Shown here: positions 26,184-35,394 of the stretch, in pieces
Layout: each line of letters opens with the position of its first letter
Numbering within the stretch: position 1 is the stretch's first letter
DNA from: Empedobacter stercoris
Lineage (GTDB): Bacteria; Bacteroidota; Bacteroidia; Flavobacteriales; Weeksellaceae
Direction of reading: 5' to 3'
Assembly: GCF_025244765.1 (NCBI RefSeq)
Contig: NZ_CP104209.1
Span: 1,673,501 to 1,737,500, forward strand
Length of the DNA stretch: 64,000 bases
Made by a program: the position numbers and the translations under genes
The notes under the pieces: model-generated
The model's input: only the letters and a program-made list of their open reading frames with translations
What the model was told of the DNA's origin: nothing
The model's database searches: none

Positions 26184-26291
26184 AGTCAGATTTAAAAGTT
26201 AAATATACATTAAATTAAGACTATTTATCAAATTATAAAGCAAAACAATTAAAATCACGTTTTTAGATTCTTAAAAGTCTTTGATTCTTTG

Positions 26292-26299
26292 TAATTTTG
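26292..26299 (+). promoter_or_regulatory. -7 promoter box of the mrp-nifU unit
   Basis: TAATTTTG fits TAnnTTTG and lies 18 nt before the mrp ATG. No clear -33 TTG. Confidence 0.5.
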
Positions 26300-26317
26300 T
26301 CTAAATAAATTTAAAAG

Positions 26318-27418
26318 ATGGCTTACACAAGAGATCAAATATATCAAGTATTAGAAGAATTGGGTATTCGCAATTGGATGCGTAATGCTCAAGTGATGGG
26401 AAATGATATTATTTTGGATATTGTTTCTCCTTCGCCTGCAATGCACGAACGCAAGCGTTTGGAAATTGCTTTGAAAAATGCATTTAAAGAAAATTTACCT
26501 GAAGCAAATCTTAAACTTAACATTTCTGTTGAAGTAGAAGAAAAAAATCCGAACGAAATCAAAGGTTCAGAATTACCAGGAGTTAAAAATATTATCGCAG
26601 TTGCATCTGGAAAAGGAGGTGTTGGAAAATCTACTGTTTCATCAAACTTAGCAATTAGTTTGGCCAACATGGGATTCAAAGTTGGGTTATTAGATGCAGA
26701 TATCTATGGACCTTCTATGCCGATTATGTTCGATTGTCAAGATGCACGCCCATATTCTGTTGAAGTAAACGGAAAAACAAAAATAAAACCTGTAGAATCT
26801 TACGGAATCAAAATTTTATCAATTGGTTTCTTTGCAGATACCGATCAAGCAATTGTTTGGAGAGGACCAATGGCTGCAAAAGCATTGAACCAAATGATTC
26901 GTGATGCACATTGGGGAGATTTAGATTTCTTATTAATCGATTTACCTCCAGGAACAGGTGACATTCACTTATCTATTGTTCAGCAAGTTCCAATTACAGG
27001 AGCAGTTGTGGTTTCTACACCTCAAAACATTGCGTTAGCTGATGCTAAAAAAGGAGTTGGAATGTTCCAAATGGAAGCCATCAATGTTCCAGTATTAGGA
27101 ATTGTAGAAAATATGGCGTATTTTACTCCTAAAGAATTGCCAAACAATAAATACTATATCTTTGGACAAAATGGTGCAAAAGATTTAGCAGAGCAAATTG
27201 GTGTTCCTTTCTTAGGTGAAATTCCGATTGTACAATCAATTCGTGAAGCTGCTGATGTAGGACGTCCTGCTGCAATGCAAGAAGATACAGTTGTAGCTGA
27301 AGTTTATAAATCAATTGCACGTAACACTGTACAAAGTTTAGTAGAACGTAACAATACATTGCCTCCTACGGAAGCTGTACGTATTACAACAATGGCAGGT
27401 TGTTCAGCAAAAAATTAA
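26318..27418 (+). CDS. mrp: Mrp/NBP35 family Fe-S carrier ATPase (ApbC-like)
   Basis: 366 residues: an N-terminal MIP18/DUF59 domain (about 1-85) and a ParA-like P-loop ATPase with a deviant Walker A ASGKGGVGKSTVSSNLAISLA (near 97), LLDADIYGPSMP (near 124) and DFLLIDLPPGTGDIHLS (near 203). The family builds or carries Fe-S clusters to target apoproteins. The two C-terminal cysteines of the CxxC type are reduced here to a single C in MAGCSAKN, which is common in this branch. It is co-transcribed with a NifU-like gene 12 nt downstream, fitting Fe-S assembly. Confidence 0.92.
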   Translation: MAYTRDQIYQVLEELGIRNWMRNAQVMGNDIILDIVSPSPAMHERKRLEIALKNAFKENLPEANLKLNISVEVEEKNPNEIKGSELPGVKNIIAVASGKGGVGKSTVSSNLAISLANMGFKVGLLDADIYGPSMPIMFDCQDARPYSVEVNGKTKIKPVESYGIKILSIGFFADTDQAIVWRGPMAAKALNQMIRDAHWGDLDFLLIDLPPGTGDIHLSIVQQVPITGAVVVSTPQNIALADAKKGVGMFQMEAINVPVLGIVENMAYFTPKELPNNKYYIFGQNGAKDLAEQIGVPFLGEIPIVQSIREAADVGRPAAMQEDTVVAEVYKSIARNTVQSLVERNNTLPPTEAVRITTMAGCSAKN

Positions 27419-27430
27419 AAAAGAAAGATC

Positions 27431-27721
27431 ATGACTCCAGAAGAAAAATATTCAGAAGTTGAAAAGGCCTTAACTGAAATTAGACCATTCTTAAATTCAG
27501 ATGGAGGCGATATCGAATTAGTATCTGTTGAAGATAATATTGTAAAAGTTCGCCTTACAGGTGCATGTATTGCATGTTCTGTCAACCAAATGACATTAAA
27601 GTCTGGTGTTGAAATGACTATTAAAAAATATGTTCCAGAAATCGTTTCGGTTATCAATGTTTCAGATTTTGAAACTCCTGCTGAAGCTGATCATATCTCA
27701 ACTCTTAAAGAAAAGAATTAG
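27431..27721 (+). CDS. NifU-domain Fe-S scaffold protein
   Basis: 96 residues, the NFU-type single domain: EIRPFLNSDGGDIELVSVE, then RLTGACIACSVNQMTLKSGVEMTIKKYVPEIVSV, with the CxxC (CIAC) that binds a shared cluster between subunits. It delivers Fe-S clusters to client proteins. It sits 12 nt after mrp, so the two are probably made together. Most of the sequence is the domain itself, with a short C-terminal extension (FETPAEADHISTLKEKN). Confidence 0.93.
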   Translation: MTPEEKYSEVEKALTEIRPFLNSDGGDIELVSVEDNIVKVRLTGACIACSVNQMTLKSGVEMTIKKYVPEIVSVINVSDFETPAEADHISTLKEKN

Positions 27722-27748
27722 ACTACAAGATTCTTCAAAATAAATTTA

Positions 27749-27780
27749 AAACGCCTTTATATCAATTTATAAGGGCGTTT
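27749..27780 (+). terminator. Intrinsic terminator after nifU
   Basis: AAACGCCTTTATA / TATAAGGGCGTTT stem (one G-U) with a 6-nt loop and T-run, 28 nt after the NifU-gene stop. Confidence 0.85.
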
Positions 27781-27833
27781 TATTATTTTTGGCAAACAAT
27801 TTGAAACTTAACCACAAAACGAAAAAATCAAAA

Positions 27834-28604
27834 ATGAAAAAATATATTTTATTTTTTACTTTTATTCTCCTTTCATTCTCATTGCCACTACTTGCACAAG
27901 ACAATTATAAAGTTGGCGAAAGCCTAAAATTTAGAGTTCATTACTCTGGATTAAATGCAGGTTTTGCAACAATTGATGTCAAAGAAGCTACACTAAACGG
28001 AAGAAGTCATTATCACATAGTAGGAAAAGGAAATTCTACTGGTGCAGTACGTGCTTTCTTTAAAGTTGATGACAATTACGAATCCTATATTGATAAAAGC
28101 AACCTGAAACCAACTAAATTTGTTCGCAACATTGTAGAAGGAAGTTACAAACGTCATCAAATCTATTATTTTGACCATGCCAATAGAAAAGCGAAAGTAG
28201 AAAATAAACGCGACGGGAAAATAACAACCGAAACAATTCCGTACGACGCACAAGATTTATTATCGGCTTTTTATAGCTTGCGTAATGCAGATCATTCTAA
28301 ATTAAAAACAGGCGATTATTTGAACGAAAATATCTTTCTTGGTGACGAAACATTAAAATTTAGATTGAAAGTTTTGGGACGCGAAACCTTAAAAACAAAA
28401 TTCGGTAAAATATCTGCCATCAAAATTCGACCTTATGTACAATCGGGACGAATCTTTAAAGAATCTGAATCGGTTACGATGTGGATTTCTGATGATAACA
28501 ACTTAGTTCCACTAAAAATTAGAGCGGGATTATTAGTTGGATCTTTAAATGCAGATCTAAATGATTTCAAAAACTTAAAATATCCCATCTATTTCACGAA
28601 ATAA
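27834..28604 (+). CDS. DUF3108-domain exported protein
   Basis: 256 residues from the ATG at 27834, which gives a clean signal peptide (ending LPLLAQ). The rest is a beta-rich domain with GESLKFRVHYSGLNAGFATIDVKEA and YDAQDLLSAFYSLRNAD, and an end WISDDNNLVPLKIRAGLLVGSLNADL, typical of DUF3108, a periplasmic domain of unknown function found in Bacteroidota and Proteobacteria. It may be linked to lipid or lipoprotein handling, but this is speculation. The gene is monocistronic. Confidence 0.82.
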   Translation: MKKYILFFTFILLSFSLPLLAQDNYKVGESLKFRVHYSGLNAGFATIDVKEATLNGRSHYHIVGKGNSTGAVRAFFKVDDNYESYIDKSNLKPTKFVRNIVEGSYKRHQIYYFDHANRKAKVENKRDGKITTETIPYDAQDLLSAFYSLRNADHSKLKTGDYLNENIFLGDETLKFRLKVLGRETLKTKFGKISAIKIRPYVQSGRIFKESESVTMWISDDNNLVPLKIRAGLLVGSLNADLNDFKNLKYPIYFTK

Positions 28605-28621
28605 ATAGATTCATCACCTAA

Positions 28622-28656
28622 AAAAATCCGACTATTAATTCATTTGTCGGATTTTT
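28622..28656. terminator. Bidirectional intrinsic terminator
   Basis: AAAAATCCGAC / GTCGGATTTTT stem with a 13-nt loop between convergent DUF3108 and aat genes. Confidence 0.8.
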
Positions 28657-29289
28657 TTATGGTTCTAAATATTCTAAAAAAACATCGCTCGGAATTTCCA
28701 TCGCTCCCAAACTTGCCAAATGTTGGGTGTACACTTGGCAATCGATCAACTCATATTTCTTGTGATATTTAGCAACAAATTGTATAAATCCAGCTTTAGA
28801 TGCATTACTAACTTTTGCAAACATACTTTCTCCACAAAAAACGTTACCCATCTCTATTCCATAGAAACCTCCCACTAATTCATCATTTTGCCAAACTTCT
28901 ATACTTTTTGCGATTCCCATTTCGTGTAATTTACAATACGCTTCAATCATTTCAGTTGTAATCCACGTACCATCTTGCCCTTTTCTATAAGCTTCAGAAC
29001 AATTTGTAATCACTTCTCTGAAAGCTTTATTTTCTGTATACGTAAAGGTTTGATCCCGAAAAACTTTCTTCATTGATTTCGAAACATGTAAATTTTCGGG
29101 AAACAACACAAACCGATCATGCGGAAACCACCAAATAATTGGATCATCTTCATTGAACCAAGGGAATATTCCTTTCTGATAAGCCAAAATTAGACGTTCT
29201 GGTGAAAGATCTCCTCCAATAGCTATAATTCCTTCGGCATTTACTTCGTCGTAATCAGGAAAGATTAAATCAGTGCTTAACCAATACAT
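28657..29289 (-). CDS. aat: Leucyl/phenylalanyl-tRNA-protein transferase
   Basis: 210 residues. It adds Leu or Phe to N-terminal Lys/Arg of proteins, marking them for ClpAPS degradation. Family hallmarks are GIIAIGGDLSPERLILAYQKGIFPWF, PIIWWFPHDRFVLFPE, DGTWITTEMIEAYCKLHEMGIAKSIEVW, and GGFYGIEMGNVFCGESMF with the second conserved catalytic/tRNA site. Length matches. It stands next to the DUF3127 gene on the same strand but with a terminator between them. Confidence 0.95.
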   Translation of the reverse strand: MYWLSTDLIFPDYDEVNAEGIIAIGGDLSPERLILAYQKGIFPWFNEDDPIIWWFPHDRFVLFPENLHVSKSMKKVFRDQTFTYTENKAFREVITNCSEAYRKGQDGTWITTEMIEAYCKLHEMGIAKSIEVWQNDELVGGFYGIEMGNVFCGESMFAKVSNASKAGFIQFVAKYHKKYELIDCQVYTQHLASLGAMEIPSDVFLEYLEP

Positions 29290-29322
29290 ATTGTTTTGTC
29301 TAAAATTTATTTAAAATTAAAA

Positions 29323-29348
29323 AAACGTGCCCAATAAAGAACACGTTT
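29323..29348 (-). terminator. Terminator after the DUF3127 gene
   Basis: AAACGTG / CACGTTT stem with 12-nt loop and, on the minus strand, a following T-run; 25 nt after the DUF3127 stop. Confidence 0.7.
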
Positions 29349-29373
29349 AGTATGAATTGATGTTTTATTTTCC

Positions 29374-29745
29374 TTAGAATGGTAAATCATCGTCATCTCC
29401 GTTAGAAAAAGTTTCTACTGGAGGAGCTGGTGGAAAATTATCGTATCCCTGAGGAGTTTGAGGAGCAACATTTGCCATATTTTCAATTCTCCATGCTTGG
29501 ATTGTATTGAAATATCTTGCTACACCTTCTGGATTAATCCACTCACGACCACGAATGTTGATAGAAACTTTCACTTCATCACCAGGTTTGTAAGCATTCA
29601 ATACATCTGTCTTATCTTGTGTAAACTCAATTATAATATCTTGTGGATATTGTTCTTGCGTTGTAACAACGAATTCTCTTTTCTTGAAACTTGCAGTAAT
29701 ATTTTGAGTTTCAAATACTTTTTTAATTCTTCCTGTAATTTCCAT
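29374..29745 (-). CDS. DUF3127 OB-fold-like protein with SSB-type acidic tail
   Basis: 123 residues from ATG 29745 (the open frame extends 34 codons further to a TTG but that part is an unlikely leader). The domain shows GRIKKVFETQNITASFKKREFVVTT and GDEVKVSINIRGREWINPEGVARYFNTIQAWRIE, typical of DUF3127, with OB-like strand order. The protein then has a proline/glutamine linker and ends DDDDLPF, very close to the DDDIPF tip of single-stranded DNA binding protein SSB, which recruits repair and replication partners. A ssDNA-related role is inference. Confidence 0.82.
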   Translation of the reverse strand: MEITGRIKKVFETQNITASFKKREFVVTTQEQYPQDIIIEFTQDKTDVLNAYKPGDEVKVSINIRGREWINPEGVARYFNTIQAWRIENMANVAPQTPQGYDNFPPAPPVETFSNGDDDDLPF

Positions 29746-29810
29746 TTTTGTAAAAGCTTTGTACAAATTTAGAATGTAAAAAAAGATTAAAAAAATTTTA
29801 TTTCTAAATT

Positions 29811-29839
29811 TTGTTAGAAAGAAAACTTGTGTATATTTG
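29811..29839 (+). promoter_or_regulatory. Promoter of tRNA-Leu
   Basis: TTG at 29811-29813 and TATATTTG at 29832-29839 with an 18-nt spacer fit the Bacteroidota -33/-7 consensus; the tRNA begins 23 nt after the box. Confidence 0.7.
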
Positions 29840-29862
29840 CAATCCAAATCAGTGAGATTTAA

Positions 29863-29944
29863 GCGGGCGTGGTGGAATTGGTAGACACGCTAGACTTAGG
29901 ATCTAGTGCCGCAAGGTGTGAGAGTTCGAGTCTCTCCGCCCGTA
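29863..29944 (+). tRNA. tRNA-Leu (anticodon TAG)
   Basis: 82 nt with acceptor GCGGGCG / CGCCCGT, D-arm GGAATTGGTAGACACG typical of Leu type-II tRNAs, anticodon stem CTAGA / TCTAG with loop CTTAGGA (anticodon TAG at 29897-29899), a variable arm TGCCGCAAGGTGT and T-arm GAGAG-TTCGAGT-CTCTC. CCA is not encoded, as is usual in Bacteroidota. Confidence 0.97.
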
Positions 29945-29950
29945 CAACTT

Positions 29951-29984
29951 AAAAGACTTTAAACAAATTGTTTAAAGTCTTTTT
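29951..29984 (+). terminator. Intrinsic terminator of tRNA-Leu
   Basis: AAAAGACTTTAAAC / GTTTAAAGTCTTTT stem with loop AAATT and T-run, 6 nt after the tRNA. Confidence 0.85.
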
Positions 29985-30249
29985 TAATGGTTTATTGTTT
30001 TATCATCATTTGTGATAAATTTCTTAAATTTAGCTCATTATTTGGTTATAAGTTGGTTTGGTATGTATTCGAAAAGAAAAAGAAATTTAAAATCTGGAGG
30101 TTAGAACAATCCCTATTTTTGAATTTATTATAGTCGTCATCATTATTATCGTATTGATTTACTTTGCTGTATTTTAAAAAATATACTGATAATAACAGGG
30201 CAATGTGTTGTAATTAAAAATGGTTAGAATTTAAATTCCAACCATTAAG
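29985..30249. other. Intergenic spacer with two tiny overlapping frames
   Basis: No ordinary gene. On the plus strand a 13-codon frame (30063-30104) carries GGAGGT at its end; in the next frame ATC at 30109 begins 22 codons (to TAA 30175) encoding a hydrophobic peptide IPIFEFIIVVIIIIVLIYF-like. There is no ATG for the second. The GGAGGT ribosome-site-like string sits at a plausible distance from it, but this is weak. Confidence 0.3.
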
Positions 30250-31374
30250 TTATGCTTCTATATTTTTGTAAAACGTTTTTCTACGTTTGTGAACAATTGG
30301 ATCAAAATTCTTCCATAATTGCTGCACTTTTATGTTTTCTTCAAGCAGAGGGTTTGTTTCTAAAGTCTTAATTCCTCTTGCTATAAAGCGGTCATAAAGT
30401 TCTTTAAAAATCAATGCATTTACACCTTTATTTTGATAATGAGGATCAATTCCAATTAAATAAAATTCGACATGATCATTCTTTTTTTGAGCTTGCATCA
30501 AATGCCACCAACCAAACGGAAATAATTTTCCTTTCGTTTTCTGAAAAGCTTTTGAAAAAGATGGCATTGTAATCGCAAACGCAATCATTTTGTTATTTTT
30601 ATCTTTGACACAAGAAATAAAATCGGGATGAATAAACTTCAAATATTTCTTTTTATAATGTTCAACTTGGTATTTTTCGATTGGAACAAAACTTTGTAAT
30701 TCTGCATAGGTTACATTCAACAAATCGAACATTTCGTCTACATAAGGCAACATTTCATCAATAGAGTTGAATTGGTATGTATCTATTTCATATCTCTTTT
30801 TGAGCATTTCGCATAGCTTATCCATCTTTTTTACTGAGGCCAAATTTGCAATATTAATCGAATATTCTAACCATTCTGCTTTTGGTTGATAACCTAATTG
30901 TTGCAAATAGTTGGGATAATATTCGTAATTATAAAGACCTATTAATGTTGCGATTTTATCAAAACCTTCTGTTAATAAACCTGCTTTATCCATATTCGAA
31001 AATCCCATAGGACCCTCTATATAAGTCAATTCCTTTTCCTTCGCTATGTTTTCAACAGTTGTTAACAACGCTTTCAAAATGTTAATATCATCTTTAAAAA
31101 CTAACCAGCCGAAACGAATCTTTGCCTTTTGTAACTCTTTCACTTCTGTCCAATTAATAATCGAAACAATTCGACCTACAACTTCTTCACCTTTATAAGC
31201 CAAGAAAAACTTCGCTTCTACAGTTTTGAAGATAGTATTAGCTGGATCAAAACTGGCTAATTCATCTTTCTTTAAAGTTGGAACCCAATACGGATTTCCT
31301 TTATACACTTCAAAAGGTAAATCGACAAATTTTTTCATTTCTTTTCGTGATTTCACCTCTTTTATTTCAATCAT
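30250..31374 (-). CDS. GNAT-type acyltransferase-like protein
   Basis: 374 residues, two-part, of a Bacteroidota family usually called GNAT N-acetyltransferase. The N-terminal half carries FVDLPFEVYKGNPYWVPTLKKDE and KFFLAYKGEEVVGRIVSIIN; the C-terminal half has EFYLIGIDPHYQNKGVNALIFKELYDRF, the acetyl-CoA-binding R/QxxGxG/A segment (here HYQNKGVNA). The substrate is unknown. It follows the DUF4833 gene by 45 nt and may be the last gene of the long minus-strand run. Confidence 0.82.
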   Translation of the reverse strand: MIEIKEVKSRKEMKKFVDLPFEVYKGNPYWVPTLKKDELASFDPANTIFKTVEAKFFLAYKGEEVVGRIVSIINWTEVKELQKAKIRFGWLVFKDDINILKALLTTVENIAKEKELTYIEGPMGFSNMDKAGLLTEGFDKIATLIGLYNYEYYPNYLQQLGYQPKAEWLEYSINIANLASVKKMDKLCEMLKKRYEIDTYQFNSIDEMLPYVDEMFDLLNVTYAELQSFVPIEKYQVEHYKKKYLKFIHPDFISCVKDKNNKMIAFAITMPSFSKAFQKTKGKLFPFGWWHLMQAQKKNDHVEFYLIGIDPHYQNKGVNALIFKELYDRFIARGIKTLETNPLLEENIKVQQLWKNFDPIVHKRRKTFYKNIEA

Positions 31375-31419
31375 ACTGATGTTAAATTGTCTTTGAAAAC
31401 CTAATTTATGAAGATTTTT

Positions 31420-31941
31420 TTAGAGAACAATTTTCTCTTGTATAGATTTTCCGTTTTTATCTTTTCCATAAAACAAGATATATTCTAATTTAACTGAAAG
31501 ACCAGCTGTTCCTTTTTTCTGTTTCAAGAAAACTCTATTTAAGGTTATCAACTTGTTATTAACAGTTGTTTGAACAATTGGTTTATTTTCATTATCAAGC
31601 TTTAAGATTAATTTTTGAATTGGATATGACACTAAACTTAACTGATAAACATTCTTTTCCTTTTTTATGATCTCTAATCCGTAAGCTAATTTTTTTTGAA
31701 TAGAAGTTAAAGGTTTTTTTTCTCCATTTTCTGCGTATAAAATTCGATAAATATCGACAGGTTCATTCTCATTTAATAACCCTTTAGCAGAAAAAGATGC
31801 ATCGTATACAAACGTATTCTTATTATCGTTGTGCTGAATATAAAACAATCTGTTTACCGATTTTGGAGGCGTAGGATAGCCCTCTTGCGCAAATAGAACA
31901 ACTGAAATAAAGAAATAAAAAAGAGTGAAAACGTTTTTCAT
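31420..31941 (-). CDS. DUF4833 exported protein
   Basis: 173 residues from ATG 31941 (the open frame extends 12 codons upstream). Signal peptide ending SVVLFAQ. The domain contains SVNRLFYIQHNDNKNTFVYDASF, VDIYRILYAENGEKKPLTSIQKKLAYGLEI and LEYILFYGKDKNGKSIQEKIVL, as in DUF4833. This family is of unknown function and limited to Bacteroidota and related phyla; a periplasmic location is likely. It begins 38 nt downstream of the first DedA gene. Confidence 0.8.
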   Translation of the reverse strand: MKNVFTLFYFFISVVLFAQEGYPTPPKSVNRLFYIQHNDNKNTFVYDASFSAKGLLNENEPVDIYRILYAENGEKKPLTSIQKKLAYGLEIIKKEKNVYQLSLVSYPIQKLILKLDNENKPIVQTTVNNKLITLNRVFLKQKKGTAGLSVKLEYILFYGKDKNGKSIQEKIVL

Positions 31942-31979
31942 AAATTTGTGTTTATTATTGGAAGAATTAAGATACAAAT

Positions 31980-32618
31980 TTATTTCTTACTTTTTTCTTT
32001 TAAAAATTCAATTATGATAGGAAATAATGAGAACACAATAATCAACATTACAACAATCTCAAAATTGTTTTTGATAAAAGGAATTGTTCCTAAAAAATAA
32101 CCAGCCAAGGTAATTCCAAAAACCCAAACACTTCCTCCTACAACATTATACTTGATAAATGTGCCGTAATGCATTTTAGAAACCCCCGCAACAAAAGGAG
32201 CTAACGTTCGTACAATCGGAACAAAACGTGCAATTACGATAGTTTTTGAACCGTACTTGGTGAAAAAATCTTCTGTCTTTTGAATGGCTGAATCTTTTAC
32301 AATTCGTTTACCAAATACTTTTGCTGTTACTAACTTCGTCCCCAAAGTTTTTCCGATCGTATAGTTAATCGTATCACCCGCTATTGCCGCAACCCAAAGT
32401 AAGCCTAATACAATATAAATATTCAATTGTTCTGGGAAAGCTGCTGCTAACATTCCTGCCGCAAATAACAACGAATCGCCTGGTAAAAATGGCATAATCA
32501 CTACACCAGTTTCGATGAAGATTAATAAGAACAGGATTAAGTAAAACCAATTTTGATAATCGTTTAGAATAGCTTCTAAGTATTGATCGATATGCAGTAA
32601 ATAATCTAAAATTTCCAT
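31980..32618 (-). CDS. DedA-family membrane protein (copy 2 of a tandem pair)
   Basis: 212 residues. The conserved DedA segments are FIETGVVIMPFLPGDSLLFAAGML, GDTINYTIGKTLG, and FFTKYGSKTIVIARFVPIVRTLAPFVAGVSKMHYGTFIKYNVVGGSVWV. DedA proteins are inner-membrane transporters or flippases (undecaprenyl phosphate or lipids) linked to membrane homeostasis and antibiotic tolerance. It is the paralog of the next upstream gene (about half of the residues identical by eye) but a terminator-like hairpin lies between them. Confidence 0.92.
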   Translation of the reverse strand: MEILDYLLHIDQYLEAILNDYQNWFYLILFLLIFIETGVVIMPFLPGDSLLFAAGMLAAAFPEQLNIYIVLGLLWVAAIAGDTINYTIGKTLGTKLVTAKVFGKRIVKDSAIQKTEDFFTKYGSKTIVIARFVPIVRTLAPFVAGVSKMHYGTFIKYNVVGGSVWVFGITLAGYFLGTIPFIKNNFEIVVMLIIVFSLFPIIIEFLKEKSKK

Positions 32619-32636
32619 GGATTAAATGTATAAAAA

Positions 32637-32656
32637 AACTCGACCGAAGTCGAGTT
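32637..32656 (-). terminator. Short terminator between the two DedA genes
   Basis: AACTCGAC / GTCGAGTT stem with CGAA tetraloop and, on the minus strand, seven T. It may reduce expression of the downstream DedA copy. Confidence 0.75.
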
Positions 32657-32668
32657 ATATGTTCATTT

Positions 32669-33328
32669 TTATTTTTGTTCTGATAGTGTTTTTTTACCGA
32701 ACTTTTCTTTTATAATTTCTATAAAGATTGGAAGAACAGAAACGATTGTAATTCCCAAAATTACTTTTGAGAAATTATTTTGAATCCATTCTATATTTCC
32801 TAAGAAGTAACCTATAAGTGCTAATCCTACAACCCATAGGATAGCTCCAATTACATTATAAGTTAAGAAAATAGAATACCCCATTCGACCAATTCCTGCA
32901 ACGAAAGGCGCTAAAGTTCTTACGATTGGAACAAAACGAGCAATTACAATTGTTTTAGAGCCATATTTTTCGTAAAATTCATGCGTCTTATTAATATGTT
33001 CTTCTTGAATGAAATTTTTGCCAAAAATTTTCACTTTAGTTGCTTTGTATCCAACTGTCTTTCCGATTGTATAATTCAAGGTATCGCCGAGTATCGCAGC
33101 CACCAATAGAATCGCAATCATTATCCAGACATTCATATCATTTGTTTCTTGTGCCGCTAACATACCTGCCGCAAACAACAACGAATCACCAGGTAAAAAT
33201 GGCATTACAACCACACCTGTTTCTACAAAAATGATTAAAAATAAAATTGCATAAAGCCATAAACCATATTCATTCGCAAACTCTGCTAAATGCTGGTCGA
33301 TATGCATAATAAAGTCAAAAAGACTCAT
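32669..33328 (-). CDS. DedA-family membrane protein (copy 1 of a tandem pair)
   Basis: 219 residues. Start ATG 33328 is chosen because it aligns with the paralog (HIDQ eight residues after the initiator) and has GGAGGT upstream; ATG 33340 is the alternative. It shares FVETGVVVMPFLPGDSLLFAAGML, GDTLNYTIGKTVG and FYEKYGSKTIVIARFVPIVRTLAPFVAGIGRMGYS with its neighbour. Same presumed inner-membrane flippase role. It starts 21 nt after yraN and is part of the same unit as upp. Confidence 0.92.
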   Translation of the reverse strand: MSLFDFIMHIDQHLAEFANEYGLWLYAILFLIIFVETGVVVMPFLPGDSLLFAAGMLAAQETNDMNVWIMIAILLVAAILGDTLNYTIGKTVGYKATKVKIFGKNFIQEEHINKTHEFYEKYGSKTIVIARFVPIVRTLAPFVAGIGRMGYSIFLTYNVIGAILWVVGLALIGYFLGNIEWIQNNFSKVILGITIVSVLPIFIEIIKEKFGKKTLSEQK

Positions 33329-33349
33329 AATTACCTCCATATAAGTTGA

Positions 33350-33715
33350 TTATATTTCTGAAGCGTCGAATGCATTTTGGATATGATTAACGCTCCAAGA
33401 TTGTTGTATTTTTAAAAGTGCTAAAATATCAAATCTAACTTCACAAATAAAATTATTTTTCTGAATAAAATCATCTGCAGCAAGAATTAACAACTTCTTT
33501 TTCTTTGCATTAACTGCAGTTTCAGGTTCTGAAATGTAATTTGACGTTCTCGCTTTTACTTCTACAATAATAATTTCATTTTCAGTTTGTGCAATAATAT
33601 CGATTTCAGCTTTTCTAAAAAAGTAGTTTTTTGCTAAAATTTTATACCCTTTTTCGGTTAAATACTTCACTCCAAAATCTTCTGCTTCTTTTCCGAAATC
33701 GTAACTATTACTCAT
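33350..33715 (-). CDS. YraN-family nuclease-fold protein
   Basis: 121 residues from ATG 33715 (one codon inside the open frame). It has GKEAEDFGVKYLTEKGYKILAKNYFFRKAEIDIIAQTENEIIIVEVKARTSN, the YraN/UPF0102 pattern with acidic EID and EVKA residues of the restriction-endonuclease-like fold. The family has no firm function (Holliday-junction or nuclease-like ideas exist). It is 9 nt after upp. Confidence 0.88.
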   Translation of the reverse strand: MSNSYDFGKEAEDFGVKYLTEKGYKILAKNYFFRKAEIDIIAQTENEIIIVEVKARTSNYISEPETAVNAKKKKLLILAADDFIQKNNFICEVRFDILALLKIQQSWSVNHIQNAFDASEI

Positions 33716-33724
33716 CAAAGTTTT

Positions 33725-35303
<1,579 letters not shown>

Positions 35304-35337
35304 TTTTCTATAAAATTTTAGTAAAGGTAAACACAAA

Positions 35338-35368
35338 AAAAAGACGAACTTCATGCGTTCGTCTTTTT
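35338..35368 (-). terminator. Terminator after the downstream TonB receptor
   Basis: AAAAAGACGAAC / GTTCGTCTTTTT stem with a 7-nt loop; on the minus strand it follows the receptor gene (stop at 35395) and precedes the LD-carboxypeptidase start. Confidence 0.85.
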
Positions 35369-35394
35369 GTTATGATAATGAAATGTTATATTTC

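Noticed and set aside
29746..29847. 34-codon N-terminal extension of the DUF3127 frame
   Set aside because: It starts with TTG, is hydrophobic and unlike the family, and runs into the tRNA promoter region; ATG 29745 gives the domain start.
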